A stretch of DNA of 64,000 bases from Topomyia yanbarensis (Eukaryota > Arthropoda > Insecta > Diptera > Culicidae): the NCBI RefSeq assembly GCF_030247195.1, contig NC_080670.1, positions 162,140,080 through 162,204,079 of the forward strand, given 5' to 3'. The notes beneath the pieces were generated by a model. The model made no database searches, was not told the origin of the DNA, and saw nothing but the letters and a program-made list of their open reading frames with translations. This document shows, in pieces, positions 21,033 to 31,144 of this stretch (the first letter of the stretch is position 1; each line of letters opens with the position of its first letter). Made by a program: the position numbers and the translations under genes.

Positions 21033-23207
21033 ATGCTTTGTGTCTTGGTGATTTCTTCCAATATAGCGCAAGTTATGATGGCGTTGGAGAAATTCAACCA
21101 AGCGTGTGTGTTCATGCGCGTCGATCATTTGCATTTCGATGAGCTGGATTTTGAGTTGCTATCTCGAAGCATTTTTATCTCTCCTGATTCGGATCTTTCG
21201 GGTGTCCAGCGGCAGCGGCGTCTTCGGGGAATTTTGTCGCATGAGCGGTCGTCTCGGAGGGAATTAGTACGCAATTTCCGGGGTGACGTGGGTGAAGAAA
21301 AGGAGATCTGCCTTGGTAAATTACTAACAATCAAGGAAGATCTCCAGTACCGGTGCCCAAACAAGGAGATTTACCGAACACGGTTGCTTCATTTGGGGTC
21401 TAGGCTCCAGGTTATCCGAAATTATGCGGCAGGGGAGGTCAACCAGGAAATTTCGGGGTTGCTGGAGGAAGTTCTAGCAGTTTATGCCAGTCATTTCAGC
21501 GACGAACAAGCAGCACTTCCTCCCGACAACCAAGAAGGGGAGGATGGAGAAATTTTGGGAGATTTGCTGAGTACAGACGTACCTGCAATTCCACAGGGAT
21601 CCAATCCTTCCGATAACGAAGGATCTCTTTCCAAACAGCTCGTAGGAGACGACCTGTTGCGTGTCTTGTGCGAGATGAGGGACGAGATTCGACAATTGCG
21701 ACAGCAATCCGACGATAATAAAGCCCTAGCGTCTCAGGGGTCTGATGCTTTTTCAAAAGCTACCGAAACGCTAATGGGCGGGATTGCTTCACTGACAACA
21801 ATTTCGTCAGTTTTGAGAAAGACGGTTCAAGAAGTTGTCTCACTTCGTGAATCCGTAAATGAACTTCGGGCACTAGTACATCAGAAGGAAAGTGCTTCCG
21901 AGAAGGATCTGCAGACCGATCTGGAAGATTTGCGTTTGATGGACGTACCCGATTCATTTGATGCACCAGAGATTCCTCGCCCAACACTGGCGCCCAGTCC
22001 CGATCAATTTGTGTTGAAGCGAGGATTCTCGGGTCAACAAAATCTATGTCCATCACTTCCTATCGAGAAACCGAAACAGAATACTGGATTCACAGCCCCG
22101 TACCAAACTCAGAACCAGCCTTACGTTCCTGAATTGACCGAACAGCTGGCGGGACCATCATATCCGAACTTTTCGATATCCACCCATGCGGGAAACGGAT
22201 CGATGGTGGCCCCCAGGAATTACTCGCGAAACCCGCAACGCGTCGCTGATTGGAAGATTCGGAAGTATGCTGGAACTGATGAAGGAACTGGACTTAATGA
22301 GTTTTTGGACACCGTAGCAAATTACGCTGCGTGTGAACAAATGTGCGAAGAAGAACTTTTCAATTCTGCGATGCATCTGTTCACTGGCAATGCTTTGACC
22401 TGGTATCAGGCTATGCGTGCGCAAAACCGGTTGTTTAACTGGAACCATCTTGTTTGCGAGCTCAAGGTAAATTTCGTACATCCTGAACTTGATGCTACGC
22501 TCAAAATGAAGGCTCTCCAGCGCCGGCAGATGCGTAACGAATCTTTCCAGGAATACTTCCTGGAAATGGAAAAAATATTTCGTGCTATGACGGTTCCAAT
22601 GGCACCGAGCGAAAAACTCGACGTGCTCAAGCGGAACCTGAAAGCCGATTATAAACAAATGCTGATTCTCAGGCCAGTGAACACGCTTTCAGAATTGATG
22701 AGTCTTGGTAAATCGATCGACGCCTCCAAGACGCCGATTTATCAGAAAGTTTTCGGTTCTTCTCGGGAAGTTGCTGCTTATTCTGATAATCCACCACAAA
22801 ACAAACAAAAACAAAATAATCAAAACCAAAAGGGAGGTGGACAGAATAACGGCAACGCAAAATCCAAAACGTTTTGGAACAAGAATGCCAAACCGGCAGG
22901 TCTTGATTCAAGCAAGCCTCCTGACAACCAGAAAAAGAAACAGCAAGGGAATCAGGACGGAAAGAATCTCGAGGGAAACAATCAAAAACCAATCGAACCA
23001 CCGCAGAAACCTATAATGTGTCTGGAGTATTTGGTGGAAAAGCATCGTCCTCCCGTGCCCGGCGTCTGCTACAATTGTGGAGACAAAGGACATGAATATG
23101 AGGAATGCCGGAAACCAAATCGGGTCTTCTGCATCGTCTGTGGTTTTAAAGGGTTTGATGTTTCTCGTTGCCCTTACTGCCTAAAAAACGGGATCAGAAC
23201 CAACTGA
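21033..23207 (+). CDS. Gag polyprotein of the Ty3/gypsy element
   Basis: Structural protein forming the virus-like particle in which reverse transcription occurs. The frame runs 724 codons from the first ATG. A start at 21075 or 21078 (MMALEKFNQ) has at least as good a context (AAGTTATGATGG) and may be the real one. A coiled-coil-like segment (LRQLRQQSDDNKALASQ, about residues 214-232) precedes a proline-rich stretch. The capsid-like region follows (about residues 400-560: WKIRKYAGTDEGTGLNEF, TGNALTWYQAM, RRQMRNESFQEYFLEME). A lysine/asparagine/glutamine-rich linker then leads to a canonical CCHC knuckle CYNCGDKGHEYEEC and a second knuckle CIVCGFKGFDVSRC in which the His is Phe. It ends in TGA at 23205, shortly after the slippery site that leads into pol. 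Confidence 0.93.
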   Translation: MLCVLVISSNIAQVMMALEKFNQACVFMRVDHLHFDELDFELLSRSIFISPDSDLSGVQRQRRLRGILSHERSSRRELVRNFRGDVGEEKEICLGKLLTIKEDLQYRCPNKEIYRTRLLHLGSRLQVIRNYAAGEVNQEISGLLEEVLAVYASHFSDEQAALPPDNQEGEDGEILGDLLSTDVPAIPQGSNPSDNEGSLSKQLVGDDLLRVLCEMRDEIRQLRQQSDDNKALASQGSDAFSKATETLMGGIASLTTISSVLRKTVQEVVSLRESVNELRALVHQKESASEKDLQTDLEDLRLMDVPDSFDAPEIPRPTLAPSPDQFVLKRGFSGQQNLCPSLPIEKPKQNTGFTAPYQTQNQPYVPELTEQLAGPSYPNFSISTHAGNGSMVAPRNYSRNPQRVADWKIRKYAGTDEGTGLNEFLDTVANYAACEQMCEEELFNSAMHLFTGNALTWYQAMRAQNRLFNWNHLVCELKVNFVHPELDATLKMKALQRRQMRNESFQEYFLEMEKIFRAMTVPMAPSEKLDVLKRNLKADYKQMLILRPVNTLSELMSLGKSIDASKTPIYQKVFGSSREVAAYSDNPPQNKQKQNNQNQKGGGQNNGNAKSKTFWNKNAKPAGLDSSKPPDNQKKKQQGNQDGKNLEGNNQKPIEPPQKPIMCLEYLVEKHRPPVPGVCYNCGDKGHEYEECRKPNRVFCIVCGFKGFDVSRCPYCLKNGIRTN

Positions 23208-26200
23208 AGTCGCAGTTGGCAGTAAAACAGCGCTCCAAACAACAACTCATTATTAATCCCCAGATTTACGACAGTTTTCGACCGGCTCGTGATGAGGACT
23301 ATGATAATTCGTTGTCTGTCGAAACCATCGTCCTTGACGACCCGTTCGATAACCGTCCATTTGCAATTGTCGCTGTGTACGGCAAATCCTTCAAAGCCTT
23401 GCTCGACAGTGGTAGTAACGCCACAATTATAACTAAAAAGCTATACCGAAAGTTTTCGAAAAGTCCCTTGAAAAGGTTGGAACGACCATTCGAACTACGT
23501 TCTGCAAATGGTCAATCCTTACCAATCATTGGACAAGCGTATCTCCCGTATACTTTTCAAAATTTGACAAAGGTCCTATGCACTCTTGTAGTAGAGCATC
23601 TGACCGTCAACTCCATTCTAGGTATGGACTTTTGGCGCGCCTTTGGGATTTCTCCTGAGATACAAAACTGTGCTCTGTTGAACTCAGGTCAGGAATCAGA
23701 AGACGATGAAGAAGATGAAGTACCGCGTGAGTCGATACTCACTTCGGAACAGTTAGCGCGCGTAGAAGAAGTAAAGAAGTGTTTCCAGGCAGTAGAGCCC
23801 GGAAAGCTAAGCCCAACCTCATTCACAGAGCACAGGATTGTCATCAAAGATGAATTCCAAGGTGCGGCACCCGTTTGCCGATATCCTTATCACATGAGCC
23901 CAAAGAAACTGTCAAAGGTCTGGGAAGAGGTTGACCGATGGCGGTCTATGGGAATTATCGAGGAGTCTGATTCGGATTGGTCGCTTAATATTGTGGCGGT
24001 CACGAAACCAGACGACTCAATCCGCCTTTGTCTAGACGCTAGGCCTCTCAATGAGCGTACTGTACGGGATGCATACCCTCTGCCCCACCCTGGGCGAATA
24101 TTGGGCGGCTTACCCAAGGCGAAGTACCTGTCTACCATAGACTTGAAGGAGGCCTTTCTCCAGGTACCCCTGGCTAAGGATAGTCGCAAATATACCGCTT
24201 TCAGTGTTCCCGGCAGGGGTATGTTCCAATTTACCCGTCTACCATTTGGTCTCGTCAACAGCCCCGCTACTCTGGCGCGACTGATGGACCAGGTTCTAGG
24301 ACGAGGTAAATGGGAACCTTACGTTTTCGTCTACCTAGATGACATCATCGTGGTAAGCGAAACGTTCGAGCATCACATACAGTTGCTCAAAGCAGTGGCC
24401 GATTGTCTAGCAAGAGCCAACCTAACCATCAATTTGGAAAAATCCCGTTTTGGAGTCCCCGAACTAAAGTTTCTTGGTTATTTGTTGAATCGGGACGGAC
24501 TCAAGGTCAATCCTGACAAAATTCAGCCGATTCTCGACTACGAGAGACCGGTTACCGTGACGAAACTTCGTCGTTTCCTCGGGATGTGCGGTTATTACCG
24601 CCGTTTCATTGATCGGTTCAGTGAGGTCACTGCTCCCTTGACCGATCTGCTCAAAACGAAAACCAACAGCTTAGTTTGGAACTCCGAGGCAGAACTCGCG
24701 TTCCTTAAAATTAAGGAACTTCTAGTCACTCCTCCAGTTTTAGTCCCACCAGACTTCTCCAAAGAGTTCATCCTTCAGACAGACGCTAGCGACGTAGCAG
24801 TCGCTGCTGTTCTGGTGCAGGAGTATCCCGAGGGTGAGAAAGTAGTTGCTTACTTTTCGCACAAACTGACCACTCCCCAAAGGAACTATCATGCAACTGA
24901 GAAGGAAGGTCTGGCGGTGATAATGGCGGTTGAACACTTCCGAGGTTACTTGGAAGGTTATCATTTTCGACTGGTCACTGATTCGTCAGCGATTACATGG
25001 ATACTGAAGACTAAATGGAAAACCAGTTCACGCTTGAGTCGTTGGAGTTTAGAATTACAACTCTACGACATGTCTATTGAGCACCGGAAAGGCAAGGACA
25101 ATGTCGTTCCTGATGCGTTATCCCGGGCCGTAGCAGCCGTTTCAGCTTTGTCCACCTCAGACTGGTACTGTTCCATGAAGTCAAAAGTTATCCAAAATCC
25201 TGACGACTATGCCGACTTCAAAGTAGAAAATGATCAACTTTTTAAGTATGTCAACTCGAAAGTTGTTCCGTGCGACTCGCGGTTCAGTTGGAAACTCGTC
25301 CCAGCACCCGAGTTCCGTCAAGATTTGATTCAACGTACCCACGAAAATTTGCTTCACGTGGGATACGATAAAACGATCCACGAAGTGCAGTTACGATATT
25401 ACTGGCCTCGTATGGGATCTGAAGTACGAAAGTTTATTCGAGAATGCGGGACGTGCAAGGAAATCAAAGCTCCTTTCGTCCCAGTCCAGCCCGAAATGGG
25501 TCAGTCACGTGCGACTAATGCACCATGGCGAATGGTTTCTGTGGACTATATTGGTCCTCTTCCAAAAAGCAAACATGGCAATCAACACTTGCTTGTCGTC
25601 CTCGACGTCTTCAGCAAGTACGTCATGTTAACCCCCGTTCGCAAAATCGCTAGTACATCACTCTGTACGATACTACGCGAACAGTGGTTCAATCGCCATG
25701 GTAGCCCGGAAATTCTGCTAAGCGACAATGCCTCCACTTTCACCTCGAAGGAGTTCAGTCAATTCATAAAAGAAACCAACGTCAAACATTGGCTGAATTC
25801 CCGCTATCATTCGCAGGCTAACCCAGTGGAGCGAACAAATCGCTCGATAAACACCGCAATCCGGGCATATGCTCGAACCGAGCAGCGCAATTGGGATGTC
25901 CATATCACCGATGTGGAGCGCATCCTAAATACTACCGTTCATTCCTCCACTGGGTTTAGTCCTCATTTCATTATACACGGGTGTGAAATGACATCTGCCG
26001 ATGACTTCAGCAGGATTTCCGGTGAGGGTGACCTAGAAACAAGACACCAACAGATAGACAAAATCCGGGAGATTGTGGTCAAAAATTTGGCAAAGGCAAG
26101 CGAGGGCATTCGACATCAGTACAACTTGCGTCATCGAAAGTTCTCCAAACCTTTTGAAACGGGACAAATGGTGTACCGTCGAAACATGAAGTTGTCGAAT

Positions 26201-26347
26201 GCACTCGAGTCGTACAATGCTAAACTTGGATCACAATACTTACCGGCTAAAATTGTCTCAAAAAAGGGTGTATCCTCCTACGAGCTGGAGGATTTAACAG
26301 GTAAAAACCTTGGAGTTTGGCCAGCAAATCTCCTTAAACCAACATAA
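23168..26347 (+). CDS. Pol polyprotein (PR-RT-RNase H-integrase)
   Basis: Expressed as a Gag-Pol fusion. The stretch before 23190 is overlap. Counting from 23168: aspartic protease active site LLDSGSNATIIT (residues 79-90) with a distal SILGMDFW; RT with LSTIDLKEAF (Asp325) and FVYLDDIIV (YLDD 389-392); RNase H with LQTDASDVAVAAV (Asp539), a YHATEKEGLAV block and LVTDSSAITW; integrase zinc finger with HENLLH (725-730) and CGTC (760-763); and DD35E catalytic residues Asp793 (SVDYIGPLP), Asp853 (LLSDNAS) and Glu888 (NPVERTNR). A C-terminal basic region ends with VWPANLLKPT. All catalytic residues are present and the frame is uninterrupted, so the enzyme set looks intact. No chromodomain or env frame follows. 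Confidence 0.96.
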   Translation: MPLLPKKRDQNQLKSQLAVKQRSKQQLIINPQIYDSFRPARDEDYDNSLSVETIVLDDPFDNRPFAIVAVYGKSFKALLDSGSNATIITKKLYRKFSKSPLKRLERPFELRSANGQSLPIIGQAYLPYTFQNLTKVLCTLVVEHLTVNSILGMDFWRAFGISPEIQNCALLNSGQESEDDEEDEVPRESILTSEQLARVEEVKKCFQAVEPGKLSPTSFTEHRIVIKDEFQGAAPVCRYPYHMSPKKLSKVWEEVDRWRSMGIIEESDSDWSLNIVAVTKPDDSIRLCLDARPLNERTVRDAYPLPHPGRILGGLPKAKYLSTIDLKEAFLQVPLAKDSRKYTAFSVPGRGMFQFTRLPFGLVNSPATLARLMDQVLGRGKWEPYVFVYLDDIIVVSETFEHHIQLLKAVADCLARANLTINLEKSRFGVPELKFLGYLLNRDGLKVNPDKIQPILDYERPVTVTKLRRFLGMCGYYRRFIDRFSEVTAPLTDLLKTKTNSLVWNSEAELAFLKIKELLVTPPVLVPPDFSKEFILQTDASDVAVAAVLVQEYPEGEKVVAYFSHKLTTPQRNYHATEKEGLAVIMAVEHFRGYLEGYHFRLVTDSSAITWILKTKWKTSSRLSRWSLELQLYDMSIEHRKGKDNVVPDALSRAVAAVSALSTSDWYCSMKSKVIQNPDDYADFKVENDQLFKYVNSKVVPCDSRFSWKLVPAPEFRQDLIQRTHENLLHVGYDKTIHEVQLRYYWPRMGSEVRKFIRECGTCKEIKAPFVPVQPEMGQSRATNAPWRMVSVDYIGPLPKSKHGNQHLLVVLDVFSKYVMLTPVRKIASTSLCTILREQWFNRHGSPEILLSDNASTFTSKEFSQFIKETNVKHWLNSRYHSQANPVERTNRSINTAIRAYARTEQRNWDVHITDVERILNTTVHSSTGFSPHFIIHGCEMTSADDFSRISGEGDLETRHQQIDKIREIVVKNLAKASEGIRHQYNLRHRKFSKPFETGQMVYRRNMKLSNALESYNAKLGSQYLPAKIVSKKGVSSYELEDLTGKNLGVWPANLLKPT
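23183..23219 (+). promoter_or_regulatory. -1 ribosomal frameshift site
   Basis: A AAA AAC sits at 23183-23189 in exactly the zero-frame register (CTA AAA AAC) required for tandem slippage. After ten bases a perfect 7-bp hairpin follows: CCAACTG (23200-23206), loop AAGTCG, CAGTTGG (23213-23219). The zero frame terminates at 23205 inside the stem, and the -1 frame is open into pol. The pol frame has no ATG in the overlap (it opens with TTG), so frameshifting is the natural route to Gag-Pol. The spacer is slightly longer than the usual 5-9 bases. Confidence 0.88.
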
Positions 26348-28260
26348 AAAAACTTTTTTGTGCCGTCTGTGGACTGACGGTATGCTTGTATATGGATTAC
26401 TCACTTGGGAGTTTTCCAAAAGCAGCCGTCAGTTCCCGACGGCAACAACACGGACTTTGGTCCGAATAAAAAAACAATAAACATTTCTCCGTCTTCTCTA
26501 TCTTTATTGTGGAAGACCAACTCTACCGCGAGAAGGTTCTTCAACACCTTCCTGCAATTTTTCAGAGCCACATTCACGCAGTGTGGTAAACAAACATCCG
26601 ACAAACATATATGAACTGGCACCGGTGACGGTTACGGTGGGTAGAATCCTCTACTTAAAACAAAAACAAGTACACTACACCGTACCGTCATTCGGTCAAC
26701 GGTTGCATTAACCTGACACTTTCTGCAGTGTTCAGCAAACAAAACAATTCTTTTGCGCCCCACTCGCGCAGTGAGGTAATCAAACAACTACAGTAAACGT
26801 ATGCCCCGGGACCTGGCACGGCAGCGGCGAAGTGGAATTCCCACACTTTAAAACATATAAATTTTACACCGTGCGAGTTTTTAGGGTCCCGGCCGCATCA
26901 AATACATCACTTTCCGCCGTGTTCGGCAAACCAAATTATTCTAAAAACCCCTCTTCATGGGGAACACTCGCACCTACGGGTGCACAAAATTATATATAAT
27001 TTCCCCTTGTTTAGGGCACCAGAACTTAAAAAAAACATATTCACCTATCCCTACTTCGATAGGGACTTAAACAAACACTAGCGCGGCTGATTCCCGACCG
27101 AAACTATCGTGAGAAAACGCGCGAACCGACCGTAAACCGGATAAAAATCGCGAAATACGGTGCGGGAGACGATTCCGCGATCCGTATTGTTTGGTTTTGA
27201 TGATGATTCATTCATCCATTCAGATGGATGATATCATCATTTTTGACACATTCCCCGATGTTCGCACCAAGGTTATGCATCATGCAGGTGTAGCCCGATT
27301 CGAATCAGGGTAGTGTGCGTGTTAAAGGGAGATGTGGGTTAAAAAGCGCCACGCATCTTCGATCTCGAATCGAATAATAAAATTTTATTTCGCATAATTT
27401 TGGGTTTGTGGTTAAACCTGGGATGGTTCGTTTGATTCCAGCGGGAATCATTTTGATATTTTTAAATTATGCGAAAGACATTCTTTGGTCCCTCTCAAAC
27501 GCTTCTTTTCCATGTGCGAAGCGTTTTGAGGCGAAAAGGGACGAATATACAAACATTTTGTCCGGAATGTCTGCGAGTGGGAGAAATGATGACGTGTTAA
27601 GCGGTATTGTATGTGTGAATGTATGAGTGTGGAATCGAACAGAGTGAATGAATGTTCGTGTGAATGATTAGATCAAATTGTTTTGGGGTTAATTCGAAGT
27701 GCTTATCGGAATGTGAATGATCGAGTAGGCCAGTGATTGAGGATGAATGAATGGGATAATTGTATGAATGTATTTGGATTGAAACCCCAACACAAGCGTG
27801 TAGTACTGGTACCGTAAGAACACGAGGCATTTCTGGACAGTCGAGGAAAAAAAAGAACAATATAATACCGACAACCGTTCCCCTGCAAGTTGGAACATCG
27901 AAAATTGTCAATGCCACTTGCAGAATTTTAGGAATATCGAGTTGTTACCGATCTTGTTTTCGGATTAGATTTAGGGTTCAACCCATAACCGAGTAATGAC
28001 GATGGCTGACAACCTCTCGCTTCGCGTATGCTGTTAGTATTATCAGACCCAACACAGACAAACAGTTCACCGGTTAGGACATCCGGTCGATTAGTTCTGA
28101 GATGAAAATTTATAAATTGCGGAAGAAATGATTAGGTGTAGTAAGTTTTCTTTGTTTATTTATTTATTTATTCATTTCGTTCATTATTATTGTATCGGTG
28201 TTAGGTGTTAGGTTAGAAAAAAATTGTTGCCAATTTTTTTCCACCCGGTGTGGGCGAGAT
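26348..28260 (+). other. Long 3' non-coding region of the LTR element
   Basis: No frame above about 110 codons and no env features. Two diverged direct repeats, about 26571-26757 and 26758-26948, share CGCAGTG, CTGGCAC, ACTTTAAAACA-like, ACACCGT and a final CACTTTC-GC-GTGTTC-GCAAAC block. A strong hairpin occupies 27488-27542 (GTCCCT...AGGGAC outer, CTCAAACGCTTC/GAAGCGTTTTGAG inner). An imperfect ATGATG/CATCAT palindrome lies at 27199-27241, and TGAATG words cluster at 27615-27770. The purine-rich GTGTGGGCGAGA just before the 3' LTR may act as a weak polypurine tract. Confidence 0.7.
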
Positions 28261-29347
28261 TGTAACCCGTCAGGGTAACAATTTAGCACTGGGTGGAAAT
28301 ATACCATTTATTGGGTATACACTCCGTAGAGTGTATTGTTTACATAAAATTAGACTCACCGCTGTTCAATATGTTCGTTCATGTTTTGATGTAAATTTCA
28401 TTTGTTTTTTTATCCATGAACGTTTTTGTTGACATAGCTAGATTAGATAATTTTTGTTGCATGTTTGTGAATTAACAGTAGAGTTTAGATAGGCTTCAAT
28501 TTTCCACTTGCTGGCAAAAACGATTGCTGAATACGCTACTCAGCGGGTGACAGCGACGGTGGTGGTGGAAGGTGGAGTGGCATATTGACATCGAGCAAGA
28601 GGTAGCCATCGGAGCCGAGAGAGTTAGCTTCGAACCACGTTTGTGAACAGTCGTTTTGTGTCTCGATCGAGATAGTTTTTGAAGATTCACGGCAGTCCGT
28701 GTATGGTGAGCAGAAATATCTGCAAAAGTGTCTGCCTGTGGTTCGAGTGCTCTTGTGTGGTGCTAGATCGCCGTTTGTGGGAAGCTAAGTGTAAAGGAGC
28801 TTTCGCTTCCCCGGCTAACCGTGAAGGATCTAGAAGCACCGATCCGCCCTCGCTGGGAAGGATAAGCCGAACGAGCCTTGCTCTCCTTTCCAGCTAACAG
28901 CCAAGGAGGGCGAAGCAGGTAGGACAACGGATCCGCCTGGGAAGAACACTGCGGTGTCTTCCGGGATTCTTTGCGGGGAGCAAACGAATCCGGTGATTCG
29001 TCACCATCGTCGCTAGGGAGGTTCCAACAAACGAGCCACGCTCACCTCCCTAGCTAATTGCAAAGGACCGCTGCCGGAGCAGCAAACAATACTCCAAGGA
29101 GAACTCGGCCGTTGCTGTCCCGGCCGGTCGGACGAGACCACCCACCTTTCCACCCAGCAGTAGCAGCTCAACAGCAGCAACAGTGGAGATAATCAGAAGA
29201 ATAAACACGGTAAAATTTAGTTTATTTGTTTTCCCCTTTTTGTTTGTTACGAAAATCCGAAATTCTGTAGAGGCACCTAGGCCGCCCTGAAAAGAAGGGT
29301 TCGCCGGGCAAACCAGAACCCGAGTAGTGGGCAAACCCCTACTTACA
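28261..29347 (+). repeat. 3' LTR
   Basis: 1087 bp, TGTAAC to CTTACA, preserving the empty SINE site at 28693-28700, the hairpin modules at about 28779-29067 and an AATAAA at 29200-29205. Followed by the GACC target duplication. Confidence 0.95.
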
Positions 29348-29639
29348 GACCTAACTTCATAGAAGTCTGTAGACTAAATACATATTCTAACTCCAAGTCT
29401 TCATTTAACGGGAACAGTTTGACTTCAAACTCTACAAGATCCAGCAATCTGTATGCGAAGTGTAGCGCTTAAAGAACTTCTGCGACCACCTCTTATTGTA
29501 ACTCAGTAATTAATCGGAACCAGCTGACAAATCAATGCAATTGTAATAGATAAAAAAAAAACTAAAAAAAATCAGTGAAAATTTTGGTTTGAAATGGTTT
29601 TAGTTTGAAACAAATCTAAAATTGAAACATATTTGAAAT

Positions 29640-29945
29640 TTCTCAACAAGTTGGGCGGGGCTTTCCGGACCCCAGGACTCTCTCCCTTGATTTGATTACT
29701 CGACCATCCTTGTTCAAATAGGGCATAATTTCTTCCCAATACTGTTCAATGGAACGAGGCAGTTTGGTGGATTATGCCATTTTGCTACAAATTCGACATT
29801 TTGGCTTGCCGGCACATGATAAGCAGATGCTAGATCTGGCCAAATCAATGAGGAAAATATCAAGCTTTCAATACACAGATAAACGCTATTTTTCGGATGC
29901 ATTCGTTCCTGTAGTCTTTATCAGTGATTGTGCCAATTGAGAAGA
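29640..29945 (-). pseudogene. Tc1/mariner-type transposase C-terminal relic
   Basis: Reading the minus strand: a GTITDKDYRNECIRK block, then WPDLASAYHVP, NVEFVAKWHNPPNC and, after a frameshift, RSIEQYWEEIMPYLNKDG. In Tc1/mariner-family transposases (the mosquito DD37E type is the closest I can recall) the corresponding text is W-DLAS-HY, NPPNCP and R-IE-YW, with the Glu being catalytic. Stops and the frameshift make it dead. It starts just beyond the LTR element. Confidence 0.65.
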
Positions 29946-30641
29946 ACAATGAACTTTAAAAGCTACATGGGCAGATCGCTTGCCATACCAATATATATTA
30001 ACCTATTTTCCGTCCTGGTCAATCTTTAACCTTATTGCATATTACAGAATTATACAATTGTTTCTTGTAGGTCTTTGAAGTTTTGCAATATCCTAATGCT
30101 AACGACCAAGTTTATCGCAAAACGTAAAGCGGCTTGATTGATTTCAGGATGCATTGTTCTGCATGTTGTTTTTTGCGTTGAGCAAGACCGTTTTTTCGTC
30201 AGGATATTGGCAAATCAAGATCTGTCGACATAATGACCCTGTCAATTTTCAGCGCATGCTCGTGGATAAATGAAAAGTTCAGTTATCTAGCAGGGTCAAA
30301 CGGGTCATTTGTGGGATGATCCGTCGAATTTGATAGTAATGTGAACACATCTTTTTACGGCCTCCAAACCATCCTAAAACACTCGTTATGTAGAGCGGTT
30401 CATTCCCAAATTAAAACACCTCTCGGTGTGGTGCGAGAACTTCCTTTGAGTCTGACAACCTGTTCCGTAAATGGAAAACACTGAGAGATCGAACGTGTCT
30501 ATCTTCTAGTACTATCTTTTACGTCGCAGCTCTTCTAAGTTCTTCGGCGATTGCAGTTTTACAACTGGCTCTGAGCACTATGAACACGTTACCCCAAACG
30601 TGGCGCCATCTATCAAATTGATGTGGAGAACTTGTATTAGC

Positions 30642-30870
30642 TCAATGTGGAGAACTTGTGCAGAGCGTATCGTTGATCTTGTCGAATCTGGATTTGATAG
30701 AACAGAGTGAAATTCGCTTCTTCCGAGAACTGTCAGCAACATATCTGGCCCTATTGAGCAGCACTAGCGGTCCATCGACCTTGTCCGCAGCGTCACTGAA
30801 AATGCGGATTTTGAACGATTTTGTCGGAGTTCCCATTAATTCGCTTTGTAAACGTACTCAGTAGATGTAC
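30642..30870 (-). pseudogene. Possible BEL/Pao-type RT fragment
   Basis: The minus-strand frame contains KIRIFSDAADKVDG, resembling the K-RIV-DAAAKV-G block that opens the RT of BEL/Pao elements, followed by an SLCSIKSRFDKI segment where D-IK-MF-QI would be expected. The catalytic Asp appears lost. Only one short frame supports this. Confidence 0.4.
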
Positions 30871-31144
30871 TCCCATTCCATCGTAGATATCTCAGCTACG
30901 CGTTTGGAGAATTTGATCTGTCCGTTGCGCTTCGGAGAACTCTTTACACATTTTATCGAAAAGAACTGCAACACTAGATCAGGTAGACACTGAGCATCCT
31001 GGTACTTGCAGATACTGAAGGTGCGCATGCTCGATATATTTGTCTTGTGACCGGTAAGCAGTTCCCCTTAGTCACCCATTTTCGTTTCTGATAAGAATTC
31101 GAAATAGAGTGTGTTTGTAGTCCCTAATTGGCAGACCTTTCAAA

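Larger units (their letters stand above)
19344..29347 (+). mobile_element. Complete Ty3/gypsy-type LTR retrotransposon
   Basis: Two LTRs (19344-20617 with a SINE inside, and 28261-29347) flank a primer-binding site, gag, pol in the -1 frame, and a long 3' non-coding tail. GACC lies at 19340-19343 and again at 29348-29351, a 4-bp target duplication. The LTRs start TGTAA and end TTACA. Domain order PR-RT-RNase H-integrase defines Ty3/gypsy rather than Copia; BEL/Pao has the same order but its RT lacks this YLDD-type gypsy signature. No env-like frame is present between pol and the 3' LTR. Both frames are uninterrupted, so the copy could be autonomous. Total length is 10,004 bp, or 9,817 without the SINE and its duplicated target. 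Confidence 0.95.

Noticed and set aside
21125..25903. Minus-strand frames opposite gag and pol
   Set aside because: They are shadows of the intact plus-strand gag and pol frames.
26348..28260. env gene of an errantivirus-like element
   Set aside because: No frame of adequate length, signal peptide, or membrane pattern is present downstream of pol.
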